Of a stretch of DNA of 8,305 nt, positions 1 to 5,867 are shown piece by piece. The notes below the pieces were generated by a model. It worked only from the letters and a program-made list of their open reading frames with translations, searched no databases and was not told where the DNA came from. How positions within the stretch are numbered: position 1 is the stretch's first letter; each line of letters starts with the position of its first letter. A program made the position numbers and the translations under genes. Source of the DNA: Gammaproteobacteria bacterium (GTDB taxonomy: Bacteria > Pseudomonadota > Gammaproteobacteria > Thiohalobacterales > Thiohalobacteraceae). The stretch spans positions 1 to 8,305 of the forward strand of contig JACRMO010000198.1 of assembly GCA_016214925.1 (NCBI GenBank), given 5' to 3'.

Positions 1-56
1 CATCGCTTCTCCCACTTTCGATCGCAGCCGATCGAGATTCGTTGTGATGGTCATGA

Positions 57-503
57 CCGCCCCGTGGCGACGTCGCCGAACGCGCCGGCCAGGCGGCGCA
101 TCACGATCGCGAACGCGACCCGCGTGCCGATGCCGAAGGCGGCGCGGAACAAGTCGCGCTGGTATTGCTGCGCCAGCCGGCCCGGCAACTGCACCAAATG
201 CAGGAACTGGGCTTTCAATTGGTCGCCACCGCCGGCGGCCGCGGCGGCTCCCTGTATCAACACCCGTTCGCAGCGCGCACGCTGCTTATCATGGGCGCCG
301 AACAGGTCGGCGTTTCCGGAACCTTATTCGACATGGCCCAGCAGGTGCTCCGTATTCCCGGCAGCGGCAGCGTCGAAAGCCTCAATGTCTCGGTCGCCTT
401 CGGTGTCTGTGCCAGTGAATACTCCCGACAGCTGATGACGCCGCTAAGTGGCGGCGCAACATCCACGCCGCGACGGCCATCGCGTAAGCACATAGGCGCG
501 TAA
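57..503 (+). pseudogene. TrmH/SpoU-family RNA 2'-O-methyltransferase (TrmG/YfiF-like), 3' part only, probably 5'-disrupted
   Basis: This frame encodes the C-terminal half of a SpoU-fold methyltransferase, a SAM-dependent enzyme family that methylates ribose 2'-hydroxyls in rRNA or tRNA. Visible landmarks are AEGGAEQV (codons at 132-155), GGSLY, the motif-2-like LLIMGAEQVGVSG, and the motif-3 segment IPGSGSVESLNVSVAFG, which in the family forms the knotted SAM site. The order and spacing resemble E. coli YfiF/TrmG. Upstream, this frame meets TGA stops at 45-47 and 54-56, and there is no ATG before the methyltransferase motifs; a TTG at 165 would remove the AEGG segment. The N-terminal NxGxxxR part of the fold is therefore missing, shifted into another frame (frame 1 is open from base 1), or lost to a sequencing error. 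About 23 residues after the expected domain end (LMTPLSGG onward) look non-homologous. The family call is firm; the pseudogene status is not, because the window starts here. Confidence 0.6.
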
Positions 504-523
504 AGGCGGCCGCCGGCCCGCAG

Positions 524-551
524 TGGACATCGCCAACGCGTGCGCTATAGT
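524..551 (+). promoter_or_regulatory. Sigma-70-like promoter for the cytochrome b561 gene
   Basis: TGGACA (524-529, 5/6 to TTGACA) and TATAGT (546-551, 5/6 to TATAAT) are separated by 16 bp. They lie 34 nt before the ATG at 586, which has a GGAG ribosome binding site at 576-579. Confidence 0.5.
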
Positions 552-585
552 CGGCGCCATTCTCTGACCTCATCCGGAGCTACCC

Positions 586-1128
586 ATGAATAGATTTTCC
601 ACCGAACGTTACACTGCCTTCGCACGCGCACTGCACTGGCTGATGGCATTGATGATCCTGGGACTCATCGCGGTGGGCATTTATATGAGTGATTTACCCG
701 ATGACGCGCCCAACCGCTTGCAAATCTACACCCTGCATAAAACCTTCGGTGTTCTGGCGCTGTTTCTGATCTTCGTGCGCATCGCCTGGAATCTGATCAA
801 CAAGCCTCCAGCGCTACCCGCCCTGCTGAAACCCTGGGAAGTCAAACTGACGCTATTGGTCAAGGCCAGTCTGTATCTACTGATGATCGCCACACCCATG
901 GCCGGCTATGCCTTGAGCAATTTCGCCGACAAATCGATCCTGCTGTTTGGCGTATTCGAAATGCCGGTACTCTTCGCGCCCAGCGAAGAAGGCAAGGACA
1001 TCGCAGGCGAACTGCACGAAATTCTGGCATTCACCATGCTCGGCCTGGTTGCACTGCATGTTGCCGGCGCCATCAAGCATCGCCTGTTCGACCGCCCCGA
1101 GGCCGATGTGCTCAAGCGCATGCTTTAA
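586..1128 (+). CDS. Cytochrome b561 family protein (CybB-like), 180 aa
   Basis: This is a di-heme inner-membrane cytochrome b of the CybB family, which passes electrons between the quinone pool and other acceptors; E. coli CybB oxidises superoxide. Four hydrophobic segments are visible (about residues 17-34, 51-70, 88-110 and 144-163). The four histidines expected as axial heme ligands are H17 (ALHWLM), H51 (TLHKTFG), H144 (ELHEIL) and H158 (ALHVAGAIKH), spaced almost as in E. coli CybB. The conserved TPMAGY and C-terminal KHRLFDR are also present. The length is normal. The ATG at 586 is supported by GGAG six bases upstream and by a promoter at 524-551. The gene appears monocistronic: the upstream gene is a remnant and the downstream gene is convergent. 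The family is certain; the physiological partner cannot be told from the sequence. Confidence 0.93.
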   Translation: MNRFSTERYTAFARALHWLMALMILGLIAVGIYMSDLPDDAPNRLQIYTLHKTFGVLALFLIFVRIAWNLINKPPALPALLKPWEVKLTLLVKASLYLLMIATPMAGYALSNFADKSILLFGVFEMPVLFAPSEEGKDIAGELHEILAFTMLGLVALHVAGAIKHRLFDRPEADVLKRML

Positions 1129-1144
1129 GAAAACGCTGATTCAG

Positions 1145-1170
1145 GCCATGCCCGCGCACGCGGGCATGGC
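1145..1170. repeat. Perfect inverted repeat (12-bp arms, 2-nt centre), possible bidirectional terminator or REP-like element
   Basis: The arms GCCATGCCCGCG and CGCGGGCATGGC flank CA, giving a very stable GC-rich hairpin between two convergent genes. No T-run follows directly on either strand, so it is not a textbook intrinsic terminator. Its core resembles the dispersed palindromes of GC-rich proteobacteria that read as PAxAGM-type peptides in one frame. Confidence 0.55.
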
Positions 1171-1220
1171 GCACTCCCAATCGATCAGAGCATCCCGCAA
1201 TGACAGTCGCCGGTACACAC

Positions 1221-1565
1221 TCACCAGCGATCGCTGAAGTGATAGCTCAAATCGATATCCCAACCGCTGCCGCCGTAATAGCTCGGCGCGTAATAGCGCG
1301 GTTCGTAATAACGCGGTTCGTAATAGATGCGCGTGTAGGGTCGGTAGTACGGCGTGGGACAGCGCGGCGCATAATAACCATAGCCACGCGGCGCATACCC
1401 CCGGTGCCGTCCTGAATAGGCATGGCGGTCGGAATAGCCCGAGTGACCACCATACGATCCCGGTGAACCGTGACGATCGCGCGCCTGCCCGCTCATCGGT
1501 AGCGCCAAGCTCGCGGCCAGCACGCACAACGCCAACACCGTGCGGATGCTTGTCGATCCATTCAT
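1221..1565 (-). CDS. Small exported Tyr/Arg/Gly-rich protein of unknown function, 114 aa
   Basis: I do not recognise a family. The N-terminus is a good signal peptide: a short polar start with R8, a hydrophobic core of about residues 9-23 (VLALCVLAASLALP), and a likely cut after GQA at residue 28. The mature part is low-complexity and rich in Tyr, Arg, Gly, Ser, His and Pro. It contains a tandem pentapeptide block YYEPR-YYEPR-YYAPS-YYGGS and ends in an aromatic tail with the last residues FSDRW. The longer open frame starts at 1622, but the ATG at 1565 is preferred because GAGGAG (complement of 1573-1578) lies seven bases upstream and the signal peptide begins there. The gene diverges from the glycine-zipper/phoPQ operon and has a matching PhoP-like promoter at 1618-1652. 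Periplasmic or surface location is likely; function is unknown. Confidence 0.7.
   Translation of the reverse strand: MNGSTSIRTVLALCVLAASLALPMSGQARDRHGSPGSYGGHSGYSDRHAYSGRHRGYAPRGYGYYAPRCPTPYYRPYTRIYYEPRYYEPRYYAPSYYGGSGWDIDLSYHFSDRW
1276..1335. repeat. Four tandem 15-bp repeats within the Tyr-rich coding region
   Basis: Units start at 1276, 1291, 1306 and 1321, each beginning TAATA. Units 2 and 3 are nearly identical (TAATAGCGCGGTTCG and TAATAACGCGGTTCG). On the minus strand they encode the YYEPR/YYAPS pentapeptides, so copy-number change would keep the frame. Confidence 0.75.
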
Positions 1566-1617
1566 GACACATCTCCTCGTCTTGTCTTGATGCCTGCAAT
1601 GGGGAATGTTCGCCTTC

Positions 1618-1652
1618 AGCATAGGCGCCGTGCCCTGAACATAGCCTGAACA
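1618..1652 (-). promoter_or_regulatory. PhoP-box-like promoter facing the small exported protein gene
   Basis: On the minus strand TGTTCA (1652-1647) and TGTTCA (1641-1636) are repeated at an 11-bp period with N5 between them. After 12 nt comes a -10 element TATGCT (1623-1618). The known enterobacterial PhoP box is a direct repeat of (T/G)GTTTA with N5, usually ending about 12 bp before the -10 hexamer. The layout matches; the hexamer differs by one base. The start codon lies about 50 nt further on. Confidence 0.6.
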
Positions 1653-1675
1653 ACCGTGTCCGGGTGATCGCGGGA

Positions 1676-1710
1676 TGTTCAGGCCGCATTCAGCCAGGCA
1701 CGCCTATCCT
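1676..1710 (+). promoter_or_regulatory. PhoP-box-like promoter facing the glycine-zipper/PepSY/phoPQ operon
   Basis: TGTTCA (1676-1681) and CATTCA (1687-1692) are repeated at an 11-bp period. After 12 nt comes the -10 element TATCCT (1705-1710). Hexamer, spacing and -10 mirror the minus-strand promoter about position 1664. Aligned without gaps from their first hexamers, the two arms share TGTTCAGGC, TTCAG, CGCCTAT and CTGA at the same offsets. The leader to the ATG at 1792 is about 75 nt. Confidence 0.6.
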
Positions 1711-1791
1711 GACCCTGCACGCAATCACTCCGTGCCCCGAGACCCGGCATCCGGAAGGAAGCTGGGGTGCAGACAAACAGGAGACCGTTCC

Positions 1792-2337
1792 ATGAATGCC
1801 CACCATCTTGCTTGCGCGTTGGCCCTTGCCGCGCTGACGGCCCATCTGCCGGTGTCGGCCGAGCCGGGCTACCCACGCGAGGGCGGCAGCCATTTCGATT
1901 ACGCGGAAGTCACGCGCGTCGAGCCGATCACGCGCGAGGTGCGCATTCGCACGCCCCGCGAGGAATGCTGGAACGAAGAGGTGCCGGTGTATGAGAGCGG
2001 CTATAAATCCGCCACGCCGATGATCCTCGGCGGCATCATTGGCGGCGTGGTCGGGCACACCATGGGTAAAGGTCATGGCAAAGACGCGGCCACCGTGGCC
2101 GGTACGGTATTGGGTGGTTCGGTCGGCCGCGACATCGGCGAGCAACACCGCACACCCGACGGCTACCGCACCGAACAGGAAACCCGCTGCCGTCAGGTCG
2201 ACGATTACCGGGAAGAACAGCGCGTGGAAGGCTACCGTGTTTTCTACCGTTACCAAGGCGAAGACTACGAAACCCGCATGCCGCACGACCCGGGCGAGCG
2301 CATTCGCGTACAGGTATCGGTGCAACCGGCCTGGTAA
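1792..2337 (+). CDS. Exported glycine-zipper 2TM domain protein (UmoD/SlyB-like), 181 aa
   Basis: A signal peptide covers residues 1-23 (hydrophobic core about 6-20, likely cut at VSA before E24). It is followed by a polar stretch, then a glycine-zipper hairpin at about residues 77-116: ILGGIIGGVVGHTMG, a KGHGKD turn and AGTVLGGSVGRDIG. This is the pattern of the Rickettsia 17-kDa-antigen/glycine-zipper family, whose members insert in or associate with the outer membrane. Cys59 before and Cys133 after the zipper could form a disulfide. There is no lipobox, so unlike SlyB it is probably not a lipoprotein. The C-terminus (VEGYRVFYRYQGEDYETRMP) resembles the repeated pattern of the UmoD-type subgroup. 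The ATG at 1792 has AGGAGA at 1779-1784; the upstream extension to 1675 would bury the signal peptide. It is the first gene after the plus-strand PhoP-like promoter. In enterobacteria slyB is itself a PhoP target, which fits. Confidence 0.82.
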   Translation: MNAHHLACALALAALTAHLPVSAEPGYPREGGSHFDYAEVTRVEPITREVRIRTPREECWNEEVPVYESGYKSATPMILGGIIGGVVGHTMGKGHGKDAATVAGTVLGGSVGRDIGEQHRTPDGYRTEQETRCRQVDDYREEQRVEGYRVFYRYQGEDYETRMPHDPGERIRVQVSVQPAW

Positions 2338-2340
2338 GGC

Positions 2341-2369
2341 TTGGCAGGCCACGCCCCGGCCCGTAACAT
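2341..2369 (+). promoter_or_regulatory. Possible internal sigma-70 promoter upstream of the PepSY gene
   Basis: TTGGCA (2341-2346) and TAACAT (2364-2369) have an ideal 17-bp spacer and lie in the 75-nt gap between the glycine-zipper and PepSY genes. The -10 matches only 4 of 6 bases, so this is a weak call. It could give basal phoPQ expression independent of the upstream promoter. Confidence 0.3.
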
Positions 2370-2412
2370 CGGCCCCGGCATTCAATTGGACACTCGGTCA
2401 TCTGAGCGACTC

Positions 2413-2916
2413 ATGAAACACTGGACTTGGAAACGACAGGCATGGTTACTGTGCGGGCTGCTGCTCACACTGCCTGTCGCCCAGGCCAAAAAACAGCAAG
2501 ACGAGGACAGCGAACGTCAGCGGACGGAGCGCGTCGCCCCGCAGCGCGGCCACCTGCAACAAAACACGGCGCCGCGCGATACGCGTAATGGCAATCAACA
2601 ACGCGATCAACAAGACAACGGGCGGCGCTACGCACCGCAAGACGATCGCCGCTACGCCCCGCAACCGCGCTATGACAATGGTTACGACAACCGCGGCTAC
2701 GACCGTGGCTATGCCCCCGCGCCCCGCTACGAGTCTGCGCCCCGCTACGCGCCGCGCGGCATGAATCTCTCCGAAGCCGTCGCCGAGGCCGAGCGCCGCA
2801 CCGGCGGCCGCGTATTGTCGGCCGAGCCCATCGACGACGGTGGCCAGCTTTTCTACCGCGTCAAAGTGCTCACACCCAACGGCCGGGTCAAAGTGCTGTT
2901 TCTCGACGCCCAGTAA
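2413..2916 (+). CDS. Exported PepSY-domain protein with a Tyr/Arg/Gln-rich linker, 167 aa
   Basis: Residues 1-25 form a signal peptide (MKHWTWKRQAW then LLCGLLLTLPVAQA, cut before K26). Residues 26-115 are highly charged and low-complexity, first rich in Gln, Arg and Asp, then in Tyr-Arg-Pro units such as RRYAPQ at 71-76 and again at 79-84. The final 50 residues (MNLSEAVAEAERRTGGRVLSAEP, split here as MNLSEAVAEAE at 117 and onward, to FLDAQ) are a PepSY-like module. It has the family's helix, a G-G-x-V-L/xxAE turn, and the YRVKVLTPNGRVKVLFLD beta hairpin. PepSY proteins are often encoded next to two-component systems and are thought to act as periplasmic modulators. The ATG at 2413 begins the signal peptide, so the longer frame from 2341 is rejected; the ribosome site there is weak. 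The gene ends 18 nt before phoP, suggesting co-transcription and perhaps input to the sensor. Confidence 0.8.
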   Translation: MKHWTWKRQAWLLCGLLLTLPVAQAKKQQDEDSERQRTERVAPQRGHLQQNTAPRDTRNGNQQRDQQDNGRRYAPQDDRRYAPQPRYDNGYDNRGYDRGYAPAPRYESAPRYAPRGMNLSEAVAEAERRTGGRVLSAEPIDDGGQLFYRVKVLTPNGRVKVLFLDAQ

Positions 2917-2934
2917 GCGGACCGACGATCCCAC

Positions 2935-3615
2935 ATGCGCGTACTTATCATTGAAGACGAGACTCTCCTGCGCGAACAACTGCGCATACGCCTGAAGGCG
3001 GAAGGGCATGTCGTGGATACCGCCGCCGACGGTGAGGAAGGCCTGTATGCCGGCCGCGAATATCCCATCGACATCGCCGTGATCGATCTCGGCCTGCCGA
3101 AACTCTCGGGTATAGACGTCATCCGCGGCCTGCGTGCCGCCGGCAAGGATTTCCCGATCCTGATCCTCACCGCGCGCGGCCGCTGGCAGGACAAGGTCGA
3201 GGGCCTGGAGGCCGGCGCCGACGATTACCTAGTCAAACCGTTCGAGGTGGAAGAACTGCTGGCACGGCTGCGCGCACTGGTGCGACGCGCCTCCGGCTGG
3301 ACCCAGTCGACGCTGCAATGCGGCCCGATCGTGATGGATACCAATGCACAGAGCGTGCAGGTCGCCAGTCAGTCGATTGAATTGACGACCTACGAATACA
3401 AAGTGCTCGAACATTTGATGCTGCACAGCGGCGAGGTCATTTCCAAAACCGATCTGACCGAACATCTCTACGAACAGGATTTCGACCGCGACAGCAACAC
3501 CATCGAGGTGTTCATTGGCCGGCTGCGCCGCAAACTCGATCCGGAAAATCGTCTCAACCCGATCGAAACCGTGCGCGGTCGCGGTTATCGCTTCGCGCTG
3601 CCGCGCGGGCACTGA
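2935..3615 (+). CDS. phoP: OmpR-family response regulator, PhoP-like, 226 aa
   Basis: This is the DNA-binding partner of the sensor kinase encoded next. Residues 1-115 are a receiver domain: acidic pocket E7-D8, phosphoacceptor D51 (IDLGLP), T79 and K101 (LVKPF). Residues about 130-224 are a winged-helix OmpR/PhoB effector with LTTYEYKVLEHLM, the recognition-helix region SNTIEVFIGRLRRKL and the wing TVRGRGYRF. The segment LTARGRWQDKVEGLEAGADDY closely follows E. coli PhoP (LTARESWQDKVEVLSAGADDY), which places it in the PhoP group. The length matches PhoP. The ribosome binding site is weak and the gene starts 18 nt after the PepSY gene, so translation may be coupled. PhoP dimers bind direct repeats at 11-bp period, like the two found at 1636-1652 and 1676-1692, implying autoregulation. 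Confidence 0.85.
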   Translation: MRVLIIEDETLLREQLRIRLKAEGHVVDTAADGEEGLYAGREYPIDIAVIDLGLPKLSGIDVIRGLRAAGKDFPILILTARGRWQDKVEGLEAGADDYLVKPFEVEELLARLRALVRRASGWTQSTLQCGPIVMDTNAQSVQVASQSIELTTYEYKVLEHLMLHSGEVISKTDLTEHLYEQDFDRDSNTIEVFIGRLRRKLDPENRLNPIETVRGRGYRFALPRGH

Positions 3616-4971
3616 ATGCATTCGCTAAACGCCCGTCTCGGTCTTGCCGCCAGCCTGGTGTTGGCGGCCTTTCTCGGCTTGACCGGCTGGGCCTTGGATC
3701 GCGCCTTCAGCGACTCGGCGGAAACCGCCGTGCGCGAACGTCTGCAAGCACATATCTACGGACTGCTGGCCGCGGCCAATCTGGATCGTCGCGGCAATCT
3801 CACCATGCCCGAGAGCCTGCCCGAGGAACGTTTCACGCGTCCCGGCTCCGGTCTGTACGCACAAATCGTCCGCGCGGATCGCACCGTGGCCTGGCAATCG
3901 CCGTCGCAGCTCGGTCAGACCTTGCCGTCGCCGCCGCAGATGCAACCGGGCGAATGGTTGTTCACCCGCCAGCAAACCGCGGAGATGCACAATCTGTTCG
4001 TACTCGCCTTCGGCAACAGTTGGGATCTCGGCAAACGCAGCGTGAATTTCACCTTTAGTGTCAGTGAAGACCCCGAAGTCTATCTGGCTCAGGTCGCGCA
4101 ATTCCGCCAGAGCTTGTTCGTCTGGTTCGCGGTGCTGGCCATCGGCGTGCTGATCGCGCAGGGACTGGTGCTGCGCTGGGGCTTGAGCCCGTTGCGGCGC
4201 GTGGAACGCGATCTCGCCGCCGTCGAGGGCGGCGAACGCGAACTGTTGAGCGGCGACTATCCGCGCGAATTGCGCGGCCTCACCGACAACCTGAACGCCC
4301 TGCTCAAGACCGAACGCGGTCGCCTCAGCCGTTACCGCGATGCATTGGCCGATCTCGCCCACAGCCTCAAGACCCCGTTGGCCGTATTGCGCGGTGCCGG
4401 CCCGCAACCCACACAGGGTGCCGACTTGGAACAGTTGGTGCGCGAACAGACCGAACGCATGAGTCAGATCGTCGATTATCAATTGCAGCGCGCCGCCACC
4501 TCCGGACGCACCACGTTGATGGCACCGGTCGCCATCGCGACCTTGCTGCAACGCATTTTCAACAGTCTCGAAAAAGTCTACGCGGATCGCCATCTGACCC
4601 TGACACTGAACGCGGACAGCGCGCTCCAGTTCCGCGGCGACGAGGCGGACCTGATGGAACTCTGCGGCAATCTGTTGGACAACGCCTGCAAATGGGCCGC
4701 GGCGCGCGTGACGGCAACGGCGCATCTGCACGATGTCGGGGACGGCCAGGAACTGGTGGTGTGCATCGAAGACGACGGCCCCGGCATCGCGCCGGAAAAA
4801 CGTGCCGCCGTGCTCGGCCGCGGCGTGCGCGTCGACAGCAGCGTACCCGGTCAAGGCATCGGACTGGCCGTCGCACGCGATATCGCCTCGGCCTATGGCG
4901 GGCGCATCGACATCGAACACAGCGAGAGCTTGGGCGGTGCGCGCGTGTGCGCGCATTTGGGTGGAAGTTAA
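3616..4971 (+). CDS. phoQ: PhoQ-like sensor histidine kinase, 451 aa
   Basis: This is an inner-membrane kinase that should phosphorylate the PhoP-like regulator. Order: TM1 (about residues 8-27), a periplasmic sensor of about 135 residues, TM2 (about 167-187), a HAMP-type linker, a dimerisation domain with H249 in the H-box DLAHSLKTPLAVL (E. coli PhoQ: DLTHSLKTPLAVL), and an ATPase domain. The ATPase domain has an N-box with N351 and N355 (ELCGNLLDNACKWA), a G1 box at D386-GPG and a G2 box GQGIGL at about 411-416. All catalytic residues are present. The sensor lacks the run of consecutive acidic residues that in E. coli PhoQ faces the membrane and binds Mg2+. It has only a short SEDPE near TM2, so the sensed signal may differ. 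Its ATG follows the phoP stop with no gap. The H-box makes PhoQ the best family match. Confidence 0.83.
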   Translation: MHSLNARLGLAASLVLAAFLGLTGWALDRAFSDSAETAVRERLQAHIYGLLAAANLDRRGNLTMPESLPEERFTRPGSGLYAQIVRADRTVAWQSPSQLGQTLPSPPQMQPGEWLFTRQQTAEMHNLFVLAFGNSWDLGKRSVNFTFSVSEDPEVYLAQVAQFRQSLFVWFAVLAIGVLIAQGLVLRWGLSPLRRVERDLAAVEGGERELLSGDYPRELRGLTDNLNALLKTERGRLSRYRDALADLAHSLKTPLAVLRGAGPQPTQGADLEQLVREQTERMSQIVDYQLQRAATSGRTTLMAPVAIATLLQRIFNSLEKVYADRHLTLTLNADSALQFRGDEADLMELCGNLLDNACKWAAARVTATAHLHDVGDGQELVVCIEDDGPGIAPEKRAAVLGRGVRVDSSVPGQGIGLAVARDIASAYGGRIDIEHSESLGGARVCAHLGGS

Positions 4972-5774
4972 TGACGACGTCCGACTACGATCAGCGCTTC
5001 GCCGCCATCCAGCGTCTGTATGGCGACCGTGCCTACGCCCTGCTCCCGCAGTTGCACTTCTGCGTCGTCGGCATCGGCGGCGTCGGTTCCTGGGCCGTGG
5101 AAGCCTTGGCGCGCAGCGGTGTCGGCCGCATCACGCTGATCGACTACGACGAAGTCGCGTTGAGCAACGTCAATCGGCAATTGCAGGCGCGCAGCGACAC
5201 CGTCGGCCAGAAGAAGATTCAAGTCATGGCCGAACGCATCGCCCAGATCAACCCCGAATGCGACTGCCGGCAGATCGACGATTTCATCACCGCCGATAAT
5301 CTGGCCACGCATTTCGATAAGGCACACGGCTACGATTACGTCATCGACGCCATCGACAGCATCAAATTCAAGGCAGCAATGATCTACTACTGCCGACGCA
5401 ACAAGCTCCCCATCATCACCCCCGGCGGCGCCGGCCGTCTGACCGATCCCACACTGATTCAGATCAAGGATCTCAGCCGCACCTACAACGACGCACTCGC
5501 CGCCAAAGTGCGCGCCGCGCTGCGAGACAGTCACAACTTCCCGCGTAATACCCAACGTTACTTCGGCGTCGAATGCGTGTTCTCCAGCCAGCAGCCGGTC
5601 TATCCAAAGGCCGACGGCACGGTCAGCCACGAAAAACCCGGCATCCACGGCGTGCATCTGGACTGCCGTTTCGGTTACGGCTCGATCACCTTCGTGACCG
5701 CCGCCTTTGGCATGACGGCAGCGGGACGCGCCCTCAGCAAGACGCTGAAGAAGCGGCTGGAAAAGACAACGTAG
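4971..5774 (+). CDS. tcdA: tRNA threonylcarbamoyladenosine dehydratase TcdA (CsdL), 267 aa
   Basis: TcdA uses ATP to cyclise t6A at position 37 of ANN-decoding tRNAs to ct6A, which sharpens decoding. It is an E1/MoeB-like enzyme. Visible here are the nucleotide-binding VVGIGGVGSW (GIGGVG at residues 34-39), the acidic strand IDYDEVALSNVNRQ at 57-70, DAIDSIKFKA followed by the CRRNK and GGAG segments, and the C-terminal SGFGA-like FGYGSITFVTAAFGM. The length matches E. coli TcdA (268 aa). The ATG at 4971 overlaps the phoQ TAA by one base (TAATG) and is preceded by GGTGGAAG; the open frame extending upstream to 4692 lies inside phoQ and is rejected. The overlap implies translational coupling to phoQ. 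The TAG stop at 5772-5774 is formed by the first bases of the downstream palindromic repeat. Confidence 0.95.
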   Translation: MTTSDYDQRFAAIQRLYGDRAYALLPQLHFCVVGIGGVGSWAVEALARSGVGRITLIDYDEVALSNVNRQLQARSDTVGQKKIQVMAERIAQINPECDCRQIDDFITADNLATHFDKAHGYDYVIDAIDSIKFKAAMIYYCRRNKLPIITPGGAGRLTDPTLIQIKDLSRTYNDALAAKVRAALRDSHNFPRNTQRYFGVECVFSSQQPVYPKADGTVSHEKPGIHGVHLDCRFGYGSITFVTAAFGMTAAGRALSKTLKKRLEKTT

Positions 5775-5859
5775 GATGGGTGGAGCGCAGCGCAACCCAT
5801 CGCCTGCGGCCGCACGCATCATGATGGGTCTCGGAGAAATGCGCCTCCCCCATCCTGCG
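5771..5859. repeat. Large imperfect palindromic intergenic repeat of the GTAGGATGGGT type
   Basis: The element begins GTAGGATGGGT. AGGATGGG at 5773-5780 is the reverse complement of CCCATCCT at 5849-5856. Nested inside are GATGGGT (5775-5781), ACCCATC (5795-5801) and a second GATGGGT (5823-5829). The result is a foldable element of about 90 bp with two sub-hairpins. The left part (GGAGCGCAGCGC between the arms) matches a repeat I recall as frequent between genes in GC-rich gammaproteobacteria, where it probably spreads like a REP or MITE. It could also end or stabilise the phoPQ-tcdA transcript. Confidence 0.65.
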
Positions 5860-5867
5860 GCCCTTGC

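Noticed and set aside
505..514. GGCGGCCGCC palindrome after the methyltransferase remnant
   Set aside because: It is too short, with no loop or T-run; chance in GC-rich DNA is likely.
1141..1689. Minus-strand open frame of 182 codons overlapping the small exported gene
   Set aside because: The other minus frame has a GAGGAG site, an ATG and a clean signal peptide; this one reads through the hairpin and promoter without coding signs.
1690..2385. Minus-strand open frame of 231 codons opposite the glycine-zipper gene
   Set aside because: The plus strand has a signal peptide, a ribosome site and a glycine-zipper motif; the minus frame has no ordered domain and would overlap the divergent promoters.
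2378..2394. A third PhoP-like box upstream of the PepSY gene (CATTCA near 2380)
   Set aside because: The position 11 bp further on is not a matching hexamer and no -10 follows at 12 nt.
3625..4956. Long minus-strand open frame of 443 codons opposite phoQ
   Set aside because: It is the GC-rich antisense shadow of phoQ, with compositionally biased sequence and no recognisable domain, while phoQ carries all kinase motifs.
4692..4970. Upstream extension of the tcdA frame
   Set aside because: It lies wholly inside phoQ's catalytic domain, and TcdA's usual length and ribosome site fit the ATG at 4971.
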